Assembly (NCBI GenBank): GCA_030145005.1
Contig: JAQYWJ010000006.1
Location: 4,469-25,721 of the forward strand
DNA length: 21,253 bases
Direction: 5' to 3'
From: Desulfobacter sp.
GTDB lineage: Bacteria; Desulfobacterota; Desulfobacteria; Desulfobacterales; Desulfobacteraceae
Shown here: one piece after another, positions 1 through 8,988 of the stretch
Position numbering within the stretch: the stretch's first letter is position 1
Layout: each line of letters opens with the position of its first letter
Program-made: the position numbers and the translations under genes
The notes under the pieces: model-generated
The model's input: only the letters and a program-made list of their open reading frames with translations
Database searches by the model: none
What the model was told of the DNA's origin: nothing

Positions 1-100
1 ACCGGCCCCCATCTTGGCGAATTCAATCAGCCCATTTCCATACCGGAACTCATTGAATTTCTGTTCAAATTTTCCGCATTCTGCGTGGCATCCTGTTATT
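1..100. other. Unresolved left-edge stretch, possible gene fragment
   Basis: The first 100 bases are open on both strands. On the plus strand frame 1 stays open from the edge to a TAA at 118-120, which lies inside the palindromic element. On the minus strand a frame is open from about base 99 out of the window and contains a Cys-His-Ala-Glu-Cys run, but it has no ATG/GTG/TTG start before the palindrome. Either could be the end of a gene interrupted or bounded by the element. I do not recognise either peptide, and the piece is too short to choose between them. Confidence 0.2.
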
Positions 101-245
101 TAGTGTCTGTCCACAAATAAGAATTTTTGTTCAAATTCAAGGCGGATGAAAATTTTAACCACAGGCATATATTGAATATTCCGAGGATTAAAATTTTCAT
201 CCAACGAAGAAGTTGGGCAAAAAGACTATTTGTGGATGGGCACTA
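101..245. repeat. Imperfect long inverted repeat (MITE/REP-like palindrome)
   Basis: Two arms of about 57 bases (101-157 and 189-245) are imperfect reverse complements around a 31-base AT-rich centre. The inner 14 bases are perfect (144-157 against 189-202). The outer ends share TAGTG and TCCACAAATA in both arms. The middle of the arms is more diverged. The element has no coding capacity. It lies just beyond the stop codon of the leftward transglycosylase gene, so its transcript would fold into a long hairpin that could end or protect that mRNA. The structure resembles a miniature inverted-repeat element, but no target-site duplication is clear and only this copy is seen. Confidence 0.7.
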
Positions 246-257
246 TTATAAAAAGCA

Positions 258-1400
258 TCATTGCACACGCAACTTATCCCCGGGATGAATGATATGTTTC
301 TTTGACAGCTTGTTAAATCTCCGCAATCCGGACAAGGACATATTATATTTTCCTGCAATGGCGGAAAGGCTTTCCCCGGATTTCACCACATGGAACCTTG
401 AAGAAGATAACCGCTTTTTAACCAGGGCCTTATAAAGGGGGGGGAATTTTTTGTAAAAACCCCTATCCTTTCCCTTGGGCACAAAAAGTGTGGCTGTGCC
501 TTTCGCCAGATAATATCCCCGAAGCTGGGGATTATAATCCTTAATGGTTTTGAATGGGACTTCACAGGCCTTGGCTATCATGGATAAAGGCACATCACTT
601 TTGGGGGAAAGTTTGATTTCAGAAAACGTAAATACCGGATAAAGATCCTGGGGTTCAAGATGAAATCCATACTTTTCCGGGTTGGACATAATAAACTTGA
701 CAGCAACCATTTTCAGGATATACCGCTGGGTCTCCAGGGGCAGGTAAAGGGAGAAAAAATCCTGGGTATCCTGGAGTGCTATGGCCTTGCTCAGACCATA
801 CTCGCCCATGTTATATGCGGACATGGCCAGCAGATACGAGCCAAACTGTGAATAAAGATCGTTAAGATAGCGACAGGCCGCCCGGGTGGCAAAAAACATG
901 TTCCGGCGTTCATCGACTTTTGAATCAATGCGCAATCCGTATTTTTTACCTGTGCTTTTGATGAACTGCCAGTACCCAACCGCGCCTTTATGGGATTCTC
1001 CATGGGCCAGAAGCGCACTTTCCACAATGGGCAGATATTTTAAATCCAGGGGCAGTTTTTCCTGCTTTAAAACGCCTTCGATGTGGGGAAACCACCGGTG
1101 GGCCCGTTTGAGCCACAGCATCACCTGGGGACGGTTCCATACAGCCAGCATCATCTCTTTTTCAAGCCGTTCTCTGACTTCAGGGTCTGTAAAAGGTATT
1201 TTTTCCCCGCAAAGGCGGATATCACCCGAAAAACGAACGGCTTCCACCAGGGCGGGAATGTGGGTCCTTACAATGGGTGGTCCCAATTGGGGTGATTCGG
1301 ATTGGGGAGGGCCGAATTCTTCTTCTGCCGCCAGTGTTAAATGTGCGGCAAAAATTACCAGAAAAACTGTAAAAATAAAAAATCGTTTCATCATATCCAT
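258..1400 (-). CDS. mltD: Membrane-bound lytic murein transglycosylase, MltD-like, SLT + LysM
   Basis: A peptidoglycan-cleaving enzyme that cuts the MurNAc-GlcNAc bond with formation of 1,6-anhydro-MurNAc and acts in the periplasm. Residues 5-25 form a signal peptide or anchor; the usual lipobox Cys of MltD is not evident. The SLT fold spans about 115-215. PIVESAL places the catalytic Glu at 127, followed by GAVGYWQFIKSTGKKYGL and SAYNMGEYG. A single LysM domain (about 335-380, HVVKSGESLSAIAGKYNM) binds peptidoglycan at the C terminus. E. coli MltD is longer and has two LysM repeats, so this is a shorter family member. The start is uncertain: ATG codons at residues 1, 3 and 4 are all possible and no strong ribosome site decides. 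It is monocistronic and divergent from the next gene. Confidence 0.9.
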   Translation of the reverse strand: MDMMKRFFIFTVFLVIFAAHLTLAAEEEFGPPQSESPQLGPPIVRTHIPALVEAVRFSGDIRLCGEKIPFTDPEVRERLEKEMMLAVWNRPQVMLWLKRAHRWFPHIEGVLKQEKLPLDLKYLPIVESALLAHGESHKGAVGYWQFIKSTGKKYGLRIDSKVDERRNMFFATRAACRYLNDLYSQFGSYLLAMSAYNMGEYGLSKAIALQDTQDFFSLYLPLETQRYILKMVAVKFIMSNPEKYGFHLEPQDLYPVFTFSEIKLSPKSDVPLSMIAKACEVPFKTIKDYNPQLRGYYLAKGTATLFVPKGKDRGFYKKFPPLYKALVKKRLSSSRFHVVKSGESLSAIAGKYNMSLSGLRRFNKLSKKHIIHPGDKLRVQ

Positions 1401-1459
1401 GCTGTTGTGTGGAAGGTTAACGCCTTAGCTTCCCGGAATTTTGAAACCGGTCAGAAAAA

Positions 1460-1486
1460 ATTATAGATAATAATTGCATTTCACAA
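1460..1486 (-). promoter_or_regulatory. Possible promoter of the transglycosylase gene
   Basis: On the minus strand a perfect TATAAT (plus-strand 1460-1465) is preceded by TTGTGA (1481-1486) at a 15-base spacing, about 60 bases upstream of the start. The -10 box is convincing; the short spacer and poor -35 weaken the call. Confidence 0.35.
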
Positions 1487-1582
1487 TTTAAAAATCAAGG
1501 CTGGGGAAATCGTATTTTAGCATGTTAACCCTTTAACTTCACTACAGTAACGCTGATGTTTTTCCAATGGATGTGCCGGGTA

Positions 1583-1611
1583 TTTTCAAATGCCATGTAA
1601 TATGCCATAAT
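1583..1611 (+). promoter_or_regulatory. Possible promoter of the inositol monophosphatase gene
   Basis: TTTTCA at 1583-1588 and CATAAT at 1606-1611 are separated by 17 bases, 73 bases upstream of the start. Each hexamer departs from consensus, so this is tentative. The rest of the 283-base intergenic stretch 1401-1683 shows no gene. Confidence 0.25.
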
Positions 1612-1683
1612 AGTCGATCTTAATTTTAAAGGTCCTGAATTTTAATGATCTTTGGAGAAATGAGTTAAAAAACGGTTGATATC

Positions 1684-2463
1684 TTGATTTCCTTTATAAA
1701 AAATTTAGTCCTTGAAGCCGGTATGATCTGCCTTGAAGGCCAACAAAACTTGACTTTCCATGACCTTGAATTCAAATCAACAAAAGATATTGTCACGGAA
1801 ATAGACAAAAAAGTTGAAGCGTTTCTGGTTAAGGCTATCCTTGCCCGGTATCCTGACCATGGCGTGCTCGGAGAAGAGTACGGGGCTGTCCAGGCAAAAA
1901 GCGAATTTCGGTGGATCATTGATCCCATAGACGGCACCACTTCTTTTGTCCATCGGCTGCCCTTTTACAGCATCAGCATCGCCCTTGAAAAAGAGGGAGA
2001 ACTGGTGCTCGGCGTGGTCTATGCCCCTGCCCTAGGCCAGTTATTTTATGCGGAAAAAGGCAAAGGCGCATTTGTAGGAGACATCCCCATCCATGTCTCT
2101 GAAACCAGGGAACTTGACAAAGCGGTCATGGCAACGGGATTTGCGTGCCTGAGGGCCGGTCTTCAAAACAACAATCTGCCAATTTTTAACGAGATTGTTC
2201 CCAAACTTCGGGACATCAGGCGTTTCGGATCTGCGGCTTTGGATCTTTGTTATACGGCTCTGGGCAGTCTGGACGGATTCTGGGAAATGAATCTCAATGT
2301 TTATGATATTGCAGCAGGGATAGTTATTTTAAAGGAAGCAGGTGGTGTGGTCACGGATTTTACAGGCGGCCGGCAATTCCCGGAAAAAGGCATTGCTGCG
2401 GCAAACAAGGATTTGCACAATGAATTGATCCGTATTCTGACAGAATTTTGCGCATCAGCGTAA
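1684..2463 (+). CDS. suhB: Inositol-1-monophosphatase family protein (SuhB-like)
   Basis: A Mg-dependent, Li-sensitive sugar-phosphate phosphatase fold. The metal-binding signature is complete: GEE at 63-65, DPIDGTT at 80-86 and YDIAAG at 207-212 (Asp208), which matches the usual WDxAAG with Tyr replacing Trp. At 259 residues it has the normal family length. The start is TTG at 1684. An in-frame stop at 1666-1668 excludes a longer form, the next ATG would remove the first helix, and GGAG at 1654 is too far upstream to be a normal ribosome site. Members act on inositol phosphate, fructose bisphosphate, histidinol phosphate or PAP, or bind RNA polymerase, so the substrate cannot be set from sequence. 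A dispersed repeat copy begins two bases after the stop codon. Confidence 0.88.
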   Translation: MISFIKNLVLEAGMICLEGQQNLTFHDLEFKSTKDIVTEIDKKVEAFLVKAILARYPDHGVLGEEYGAVQAKSEFRWIIDPIDGTTSFVHRLPFYSISIALEKEGELVLGVVYAPALGQLFYAEKGKGAFVGDIPIHVSETRELDKAVMATGFACLRAGLQNNNLPIFNEIVPKLRDIRRFGSAALDLCYTALGSLDGFWEMNLNVYDIAAGIVILKEAGGVVTDFTGGRQFPEKGIAAANKDLHNELIRILTEFCASA

Positions 2464-2464
2464 G

Positions 2465-2557
2465 AGCCATGGGCTGATCCGGTCTATCAACACCAGACTC
2501 AACCCACAACGAAACATGAAAGTAATTCAATAAGTTATTTTGACTTTCATATAAAAA
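2465..2557 (+). repeat. Dispersed intergenic repeat, copy 1
   Basis: First of three copies of a repeat of about 95 bases (others at 9778 and 13051). The strongest shared blocks are the head (GCCATGGGCTGA in copies 1 and 2), the centre CAACCCACAAC followed by AAACAT, and the tail CTTTCATATAAAAA. It begins two bases after the phosphatase stop codon and ends 19 bases before the start of the small membrane protein gene, so it nearly fills this gap. No open reading frame and no long terminal inverted repeats are apparent. Confidence 0.85.
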
Positions 2558-2576
2558 CTTTATACGTTATGTACCC

Positions 2577-2825
2577 ATGAAATTCATTTTCGCTTTTATA
2601 TTTATTTTAAGCCTGACAGCCGGCGGGACCTTTGGATATTACAGTCATTACGACTGGATTGGATATACTATCGCCTTGGCTGTCAGCGGGTTTATCGGTT
2701 CCAGTATCATTGCGGTGCTCTTTTCATATCTGTATTTTTTCCAAAAAGACAGTGTTGAGCAGGTGCCCGTACCGCCGGACAAAACAATCAATCACCAACA
2801 GGAAATTAAGAAAATAAAAAGATGA
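2577..2825 (+). CDS. Small two-helix inner-membrane protein of unknown function
   Basis: An 82-residue protein that I do not recognise. Two hydrophobic segments (about 2-20 and 27-51) are joined by a short polar turn containing YYSHYDW, followed by a charged, Lys- and Gln-rich tail of about 30 residues. This predicts a helical hairpin in the inner membrane with a soluble C-terminal tail. The stop codon overlaps the rbgA start in an ATGA-type junction (ATG 2822, TGA 2823-2825), so translation of the two is probably coupled. No clear Shine-Dalgarno precedes the start. A three-codon reading frame (ATG 2569 to TGA 2578-2580) overlaps the start codon. The gene is supported by the tight coupling and the membrane pattern, not by homology. 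Confidence 0.65.
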   Translation: MKFIFAFIFILSLTAGGTFGYYSHYDWIGYTIALAVSGFIGSSIIAVLFSYLYFFQKDSVEQVPVPPDKTINHQQEIKKIKR

Positions 2826-3676
2826 ATATCCAGTGGTTTCCCGGCCATATGCTGGAGACAAAAAATCAGCTTAAAAGTGCCATTGCCAGGGTGGATGCCC
2901 TACTTGAGGTGGTGGATGCAAGGTTGCCTTTGTCCAGTTCAAACCCCTTTTTAGAGCGGATTGCCACGGGCAAAAACCGGATGAAAGTACTTAATAAGGC
3001 AGATATTGCCGACCCAGAGACGACACGGGCCTGGCTTGAATATTTCAACAGGGACATTAAACTGCCGGCAACAGCCATCTGCGGGACCCGTCTGCAAGAG
3101 GCTTCACATGCCCTACACTCACTGGTATCACAGGTAGACAGGAACAAGGCAAGGAAAGCTAAAATCATGGTGGTCGGTATTCCCAACACCGGAAAATCCA
3201 CGATTTTGAACACCCTGGCCGGCCGGAAAGTGGCCAAGACCGGAAATGTACCGGCCGTTACCCGGCACCAGCAACGCACCAGCCTTAAAGGCAATATTGA
3301 TATTTATGATACCCCGGGTATCCTGTGGCCGGTGATCGAACCCAGACAGCGCGGACTTGCCTTGGCTGTGTCCGGGGCCATCAGTGATACAGCCATTGAC
3401 TACCATGAAATCGCCTATTTTGCCGCACAGCTTTTACTGGAAAGATACCCAGCCTGCCTTGTTGAGCGTTACCCGTTTTTAAATCCGTTACCCGGGGAGC
3501 CCCAGGCCCTTATCGAATCGGTGGGCAAAGCCAGGGGATGTCTTAAAAAAGGCGGGTATGTGGATTTTCAAAAAGCATCACAACTTATCATCAGGGATCT
3601 TAGATCCGGCAGGCTTGGCCGGATCAGTTTTGAAACACCAAAGGATATAAATATAGACTATGACAAAGATAAATAA
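2822..3676 (+). CDS. rbgA: Ribosome biogenesis GTPase RbgA/YlqF
   Basis: A circularly permuted GTPase of the YlqF/YawG group that helps late assembly of the 50S subunit. The permuted motif order is visible: G4 NKAD at 58-61 comes before the P-loop GIPNTGKS at 119-126, then the G2 region near Thr147 and G3 DTPG at 163-166. The N terminus (WFPGHM) and the C-terminal RNA-binding region are as in Bacillus YlqF, and the length of 284 matches the family (about 282). Its start overlaps the stop of the small membrane protein, and its last 17 bases overlap the prc start in another frame. The strength of the coupling suggests a single transcript from 2577 onward. Confidence 0.93.
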   Translation: MNIQWFPGHMLETKNQLKSAIARVDALLEVVDARLPLSSSNPFLERIATGKNRMKVLNKADIADPETTRAWLEYFNRDIKLPATAICGTRLQEASHALHSLVSQVDRNKARKAKIMVVGIPNTGKSTILNTLAGRKVAKTGNVPAVTRHQQRTSLKGNIDIYDTPGILWPVIEPRQRGLALAVSGAISDTAIDYHEIAYFAAQLLLERYPACLVERYPFLNPLPGEPQALIESVGKARGCLKKGGYVDFQKASQLIIRDLRSGRLGRISFETPKDINIDYDKDK

Positions 3677-5714
3677 ACTTCGCCACAGGCTTCGGGCTGT
3701 ACTGCTTGTTGCCGCCTTTCTTTATTTCGCACCACTTTGCCATGCACAAATTGCCGGACTGACTTTTCAAAATGAGCAGTCCCAACGGTGTATTGCCATT
3801 GTCAATGCCCTTGAACGGGATCATTTTACCGGAAAAAACCTGGATAAAAATATGTCTGTTCTGGTGTTTGACCGGTATATAAAATCCCTGGATCCGGGCA
3901 GGCATCTTCTGACCCAGGCAGATCTTAATGGTTTTCAGCCGTTGAAACAGCTGATGTATAAATATCTGAAAACGGGAAATCTTGGACCGGCCTTTGAAAT
4001 TTTCAACCTTTACCAATCCCGCAGCGAACAGCGCCTTGAATATATTCTCGAACTGGCCAAATCCTGGCAAACCCAAATTGATTTTACCAAAAACGAAACC
4101 CTTGTCATTGACTATGACCATAAACCCTTTATCCGGGATACTTCAGACCTTAAACCCCTATGGAAAAAAGAGCTGAAAAACCACATCATTAATTTGAAAA
4201 TAAACAAAACCTCGGATGACGAAATTTCCGAAACCCTGGAAAAGATTTATTCCAACCGGTTGTCCCGCCTGTCCCAGACACAGTCCCGGGATGTATTCCA
4301 GATTTTTATGAATGCCGTCACCATGTCCTTTGACCCCCATTCCCAATATTTTGCCCCGCGCCTGTCCGAGGATTTTGACATTCATATGAAACTGAGCTTA
4401 GAGGGCATTGGGGCGGTGCTGCAAAACGAATATGAATACACAAAGGTGGTCCGACTTATTCCCAAAGGTCCGGCAGACAAATCCCAGAAACTTGCACCCG
4501 GGGACAAAATCATCGGCGTGGGCCAGGGCCGGGATGGAGAAATAAAGGATACCATTGGGCAGCGCATTGACGATGTGGTCAAACTGATTCGGGGGCCCAA
4601 GGATACCCTTGTGCGGTTAAAAATAATTCCTGCCAGAAAATCCAGTGTAACCGCCACCATCAGCATCAAACGCGACAAGGTAAAACTTGAGGAACAGTCA
4701 GCCCAAAAAAAGGTGGTGGACCTGACCTCAAACGGCCGGAGCTATAAGCTGGGCATCATTGAAATTCCCAATTTTTACATCGATTTTGACGCCTTTCACA
4801 GGGGCGACCCGGATTACAAAAGCACCACGGGAGACGTGACAAAACTGCTGAAGCAGTTAAAAAAAGAAAAAATTGACGGGTTGATTATTGACTTAAGGGA
4901 CAATGGGGGTGGGTCGCTTAAAGAAGCCAATGATCTGACAGGGCTGTTCCTTAAATCCGGCCCCACGGTACAGGTCAAAACAAAATTCAGGGTATCGCGC
5001 CTGTATGATGAAGATCCAAAGATTGTCTACACTGGGCCGCTTATGGTGCTCATCAACAGAATGAGCGCATCGGCCAGTGAAATTTTTGCAGGTGCCATCA
5101 AAGATTATCACCGGGGCCTTATTATGGGGACCCGAAGTTTTGGCAAGGGCACGGTTCAGGAACTCAAACCCCTGGGGGATGGACGACTGAAGATGACCTC
5201 GGCTAAATTTTACCGGGTTTCCGGTCAAAGCACCCAACACAAAGGCGTTGAACCTGACATCTGGTTTCCCCAGATTTACAGGACCGAAGATACCGGCGAA
5301 AGCGCCCTTGACGGTGCCCTGCTCTGGGACCATATTGATGCCACCCGTTATTCAGCATATATGTCTTTACAGCCCATGATTAAACCTTTGGACGATGCCT
5401 ATAAAAAACGAGCTGAAAAGTCTTTTGGCATTAAATATCTCACCCAACGGATTCAATTGGCAGAATCATTGAGTGAACAAAAAAAACTCTCCCTGAATAT
5501 GGCGGAACGCCTAAAAACAGATACCGTTTTTAACAAAAAAGAGCTGGCCCTGGAAAACAATTACCGGAAACAGAAAGGGGAAGAACCTCTGACAACCCTG
5601 GATGACATTGACCCGGAAAAAGAAGAGATCAAGGAGATCCTGACAGACCAGGCCAAATACATTGCTGCAGATTTTATTACCTTAAGTCGCAAAACCGGAT
5701 ATAACTGGCAATAG
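3660..5714 (+). CDS. prc: Tail-specific C-terminal processing protease (Prc/Tsp, S41A)
   Basis: A periplasmic serine protease with a Ser-Lys dyad that degrades or trims proteins from the C terminus, including cell-wall hydrolases and envelope proteins in characterised species. A Sec signal peptide (1-30, ending CHA-Q) is followed by the N-terminal Prc domain, a PDZ domain (about 240-330), and the S41 core. The motif SASASE gives nucleophile Ser471 and FGKGTVQ gives Lys496; their spacing of 25 equals that of E. coli Prc (Ser452/Lys477). A C-terminal DUF3340-like helical region completes the 684 residues, close to the E. coli length. It overlaps rbgA by 17 bases. A functional link with the lytic transglycosylase at 258-1400, a typical Prc substrate class, is possible but is inference. 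Confidence 0.94.
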   Translation: MTKINKLRHRLRAVLLVAAFLYFAPLCHAQIAGLTFQNEQSQRCIAIVNALERDHFTGKNLDKNMSVLVFDRYIKSLDPGRHLLTQADLNGFQPLKQLMYKYLKTGNLGPAFEIFNLYQSRSEQRLEYILELAKSWQTQIDFTKNETLVIDYDHKPFIRDTSDLKPLWKKELKNHIINLKINKTSDDEISETLEKIYSNRLSRLSQTQSRDVFQIFMNAVTMSFDPHSQYFAPRLSEDFDIHMKLSLEGIGAVLQNEYEYTKVVRLIPKGPADKSQKLAPGDKIIGVGQGRDGEIKDTIGQRIDDVVKLIRGPKDTLVRLKIIPARKSSVTATISIKRDKVKLEEQSAQKKVVDLTSNGRSYKLGIIEIPNFYIDFDAFHRGDPDYKSTTGDVTKLLKQLKKEKIDGLIIDLRDNGGGSLKEANDLTGLFLKSGPTVQVKTKFRVSRLYDEDPKIVYTGPLMVLINRMSASASEIFAGAIKDYHRGLIMGTRSFGKGTVQELKPLGDGRLKMTSAKFYRVSGQSTQHKGVEPDIWFPQIYRTEDTGESALDGALLWDHIDATRYSAYMSLQPMIKPLDDAYKKRAEKSFGIKYLTQRIQLAESLSEQKKLSLNMAERLKTDTVFNKKELALENNYRKQKGEEPLTTLDDIDPEKEEIKEILTDQAKYIAADFITLSRKTGYNWQ

Positions 5715-5736
5715 CATTTGATTTTTATATGAATAC

Positions 5737-8700
5737 ATGGCCATGAACAGAAAACGCATACTGCGCATTGCTGTTTTTTTTTCGGTAACCGTAACCGCCT
5801 GCGCAGTAGCTCTGTTCTTTGTAATCACCCCGTTGATCAACACGGAGCAGGTCAAAGCGCGTCTGACCAAGGCTCTTCAGGACAAAACCGGCATTGAAGT
5901 CCGGTTTAATCAGTTAGCTTTTATCTTCACCCCCCTGCCGGGCCTCTGCATAACAGATATATCGGCACAGATTGACCGAAGAAACCAGGTTACAATCAAC
6001 AAAGCGCTGGTGGAACTGAACCCGGCCCAGCTGCTCAAATTCAACACGGCTGTACGTCGCATCACCCTTCAATCCCCTGAACTGATCCGTAATAAAACTG
6101 TTGCCGGAGAAAATAAATTCACAGCGCCACCGGATTTTGCCGCATCAGTGCAGAACGGATTTGACGGATTGCTTGATCTACCCTTCGCAGACACGGACCA
6201 CCTGGATATTATTATAACCAATGCCCGGTCAAATTATTTTAACACCATGGACTGCCGGGTTCTTATGACAGGCCGGACACGGACTGTAAATATCAAGGCG
6301 CAGATATCAGGAATTTTGCTGGAAACACATCGTTTTCCAAGGCTTGAGTCCGCACTCAAAGGCCGAATAACAGGTGTTGATATCCCACACCTGGTAGTGG
6401 ACTGCCGCCATGATGAAAACACCTTTCTTGCAGGCAATCTGAGAATCACATCCCTTCAGGCCTCTCTTGAAGCACCCAATGACCACGACATTGACGCAAG
6501 GGAATTCGACCTTAAATTTGCCTTATCAAAAGACAAGATGACTGCACACCTTGCCCCTTTGGAACTTGTTTATCCCAAAGGGCGCGTTGGAATAGATTTA
6601 TCTCTTTTCCCCGGACAAGAAGCATCACGCATTGAATTTACCGGGGAACAGATTGATATCAGCCAGGCAAGACAGGTGTGTCTGCCACTTCTTAACGGAC
6701 TTGAAACACCACAAATTCTGTTTGACATACTCAGGGCAGGAACCGCCCAAAAAATTACAGTGGGATTTAAAAGCGAAGACAGACGTCATCTGTTCAAAGC
6801 AGAAAACCTTTTTATAAACGGCTGTGCAGCATCCGCCACAGTTAAAATCCCCCATGTGCCTGTCATTGTTGACAATGCCTCGGGCTGTGCAGAGATGAAA
6901 GACGGGGTGCTGAGCATTCACCCTAAAGGCGGCCATGTGGGAAAAACCGTTATCACCGGTGGTGACCTTGATATCAATCTGATTCATCAACACACAGTTC
7001 CATTCTCAGGCGAATTCCCCCTGAAGGTCGATTTAGCAGAACTTCCTGCAGCACTTATCTCCCTGTTACCGGATACGGTACTTGCCCGGGAAATGTCAAA
7101 AATATCCGGTCTGAGCGGCCGGGCAGATGCGATTCTTGAGTTAAATAAAACCCAAGCCCACAAAAACCTGGATGTCAAGGTCACAGCAAAGAACATCCAG
7201 GCAAACGGGAACTACCGGCGCATGCCGTTGCCCATCCATATCAACGGCGGCTCTTTTCTTTTGGACAAACACAAGGTTGTCCTGAAAAACATATCAGGTG
7301 CACTAGGAAACAGCAGGATATCAAACCTTAATGCCAATATTGATACCATGCATTCCGAATCCATGAATATAAAAGTTATGGCCGCAAACATCATTTTGGA
7401 ACAGGTAGCACCACTGGTTGATCTTTTACCCGGGGCAAGGAAAAAGCTTGGCCCGGTTAAAAACTTTTTCGGAATCATGGACATTAAAGACCTTAGGGTT
7501 AAAGGGCCCATGTTCTCGCCAAGTCTGTGGCAGGTTCACATGACGGGCCAGGTGAAGAAAGGGAATGTCATATTTTCCAACAAGACCGGAGGGATATCCG
7601 ATATATTCTGCAAATTCAACGCAAGCCCTTCAACAATAAAACTGTCTGAAATTGCATCTACCATTAAAGAGGTCACCTGGCTTGAAAAAAACATTTCACC
7701 GGAATATACCCAAAGTATTGTCCTGCCCCTGACATTGACCCGGGGACAGTTTGTGAAACGGACAGACGCCTGTCTATTTCAGGGGCAGTTACTCACGATC
7801 TCAGGTGCCAAGGTATCCTTCATGGCAGACGGTCCTGCCATGGACAAAATGGCCCCTTCAAAAGTACAGATAACGGATGAAGAAAGAACCCATGCTGATC
7901 TAATCTTTTACAAACAACCGGATATGCCGAAGATTAATTTTTCCGGACAACTGGATAAAACAACCCTGGAAAACATGCTTTACCCGGATTCCTATCTTTA
8001 CCGGAAACTTCAGGCGGTGACCGGTGAAAAGGCCTTCACTATTTCAACGGATAAAACAAGCAACATCACCATCACTGCAGACACGCTTAATATAGATCCC
8101 CTTTTGTCCCGGCAGAAAACATCGGCACCCCGTCGCCCCCCGCGCCCCCTGATAAAACAGAAACAGATTTTTCTTAATGTCAACACATTGGGTTATGACC
8201 AGCGTGTATACCAAGGGGTTCAGGCAAAGGTAATAATTAATCAACCAACCACGGATATATATATTACCCATGCACGCCTTTGCGATCTTGACCTTTCAGG
8301 CCGGATAACCATTAATCATGCCGGAGAAAACCCTAAGGTTTCAACCCACGTTTTTTTTAACACGGACCAGGCAAAGGAGGTGTCTCTTTCAATCGGCTGT
8401 CTGACAGGAACTCAAAGTGTTATTAAAGGAAGCTATACACTTAAGGGGGAACTTTCCGGCGGTGCACAGACCCTGACTCAGGTAAAATCCAAACAAAACG
8501 GGCACCTTAATTTTCGGGCTCAGTCCGGCCGTATATTTAAAGCCACGCTGCTTTCGAGGCTTTTATCAGTGCTGAATATCCTAGGAGACACCGACTTGCA
8601 GCAGCAGGGGTTCGGATTTAAAACATTTACGGCCAATGCAGAGGTAAAAGAGGGCGTGGTGCATATAAAAAAAGCCTTTATTGATGCAGACAATATGGCC

Positions 8701-8988
8701 ATCATAGCCGAAGGATGGGCAGATCCGCTAAATGATGCTCTGGATATCATCTTTCTGGTGGCCCCGTTTAAAACCATTGATACCATCATTAAACATATTC
8801 CGATTGTAAATACGATTCTTGACGGCCGTCTTGTCTCTTTGCCGGCCAGGGCCTATGGAAAAATATCAGATCCCACTGTGGTCCCCCTTCATCCGTCCGC
8901 AGTGGGAAAAGGATTACTCAACCTGCTGGAGGATCTGGTTAAGACACCCGGTCGCCTGATTAAAGGCATGAAAAAAAATGAGAAATAA
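5737..8988 (+). CDS. AsmA-like envelope protein (bridge-type lipid transport family)
   Basis: A 1083-residue protein with one N-terminal transmembrane segment (about 8-31) followed by a long periplasmic region rich in alternating beta strands. The N-terminal region after the anchor (NTEQVKARLTKALQDKTGIEV) and the C-terminal segment (about 960-1060, with ADNMAIIAEGWADP then VSLPARAYGKISDP) are typical of the AsmA family. AsmA-like proteins such as TamB, YhdP and YdbH form hydrophobic grooves thought to carry phospholipids from inner to outer membrane; its specific cargo is unknown. Either of two in-frame ATG codons (5737 or 5743) could be the start, and no strong ribosome site is seen. It follows prc by 22 bases and overlaps the thioesterase gene by 11 bases, so it belongs to the same operon. 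Confidence 0.85.
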   Translation: MAMNRKRILRIAVFFSVTVTACAVALFFVITPLINTEQVKARLTKALQDKTGIEVRFNQLAFIFTPLPGLCITDISAQIDRRNQVTINKALVELNPAQLLKFNTAVRRITLQSPELIRNKTVAGENKFTAPPDFAASVQNGFDGLLDLPFADTDHLDIIITNARSNYFNTMDCRVLMTGRTRTVNIKAQISGILLETHRFPRLESALKGRITGVDIPHLVVDCRHDENTFLAGNLRITSLQASLEAPNDHDIDAREFDLKFALSKDKMTAHLAPLELVYPKGRVGIDLSLFPGQEASRIEFTGEQIDISQARQVCLPLLNGLETPQILFDILRAGTAQKITVGFKSEDRRHLFKAENLFINGCAASATVKIPHVPVIVDNASGCAEMKDGVLSIHPKGGHVGKTVITGGDLDINLIHQHTVPFSGEFPLKVDLAELPAALISLLPDTVLAREMSKISGLSGRADAILELNKTQAHKNLDVKVTAKNIQANGNYRRMPLPIHINGGSFLLDKHKVVLKNISGALGNSRISNLNANIDTMHSESMNIKVMAANIILEQVAPLVDLLPGARKKLGPVKNFFGIMDIKDLRVKGPMFSPSLWQVHMTGQVKKGNVIFSNKTGGISDIFCKFNASPSTIKLSEIASTIKEVTWLEKNISPEYTQSIVLPLTLTRGQFVKRTDACLFQGQLLTISGAKVSFMADGPAMDKMAPSKVQITDEERTHADLIFYKQPDMPKINFSGQLDKTTLENMLYPDSYLYRKLQAVTGEKAFTISTDKTSNITITADTLNIDPLLSRQKTSAPRRPPRPLIKQKQIFLNVNTLGYDQRVYQGVQAKVIINQPTTDIYITHARLCDLDLSGRITINHAGENPKVSTHVFFNTDQAKEVSLSIGCLTGTQSVIKGSYTLKGELSGGAQTLTQVKSKQNGHLNFRAQSGRIFKATLLSRLLSVLNILGDTDLQQQGFGFKTFTANAEVKEGVVHIKKAFIDADNMAIIAEGWADPLNDALDIIFLVAPFKTIDTIIKHIPIVNTILDGRLVSLPARAYGKISDPTVVPLHPSAVGKGLLNLLEDLVKTPGRLIKGMKKNEK

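Noticed and set aside
886..1428. 180-codon plus-strand frame opposite the transglycosylase gene
   Set aside because: The minus-strand frame carries all catalytic and LysM motifs; this frame is a Ser/Arg-rich shadow.
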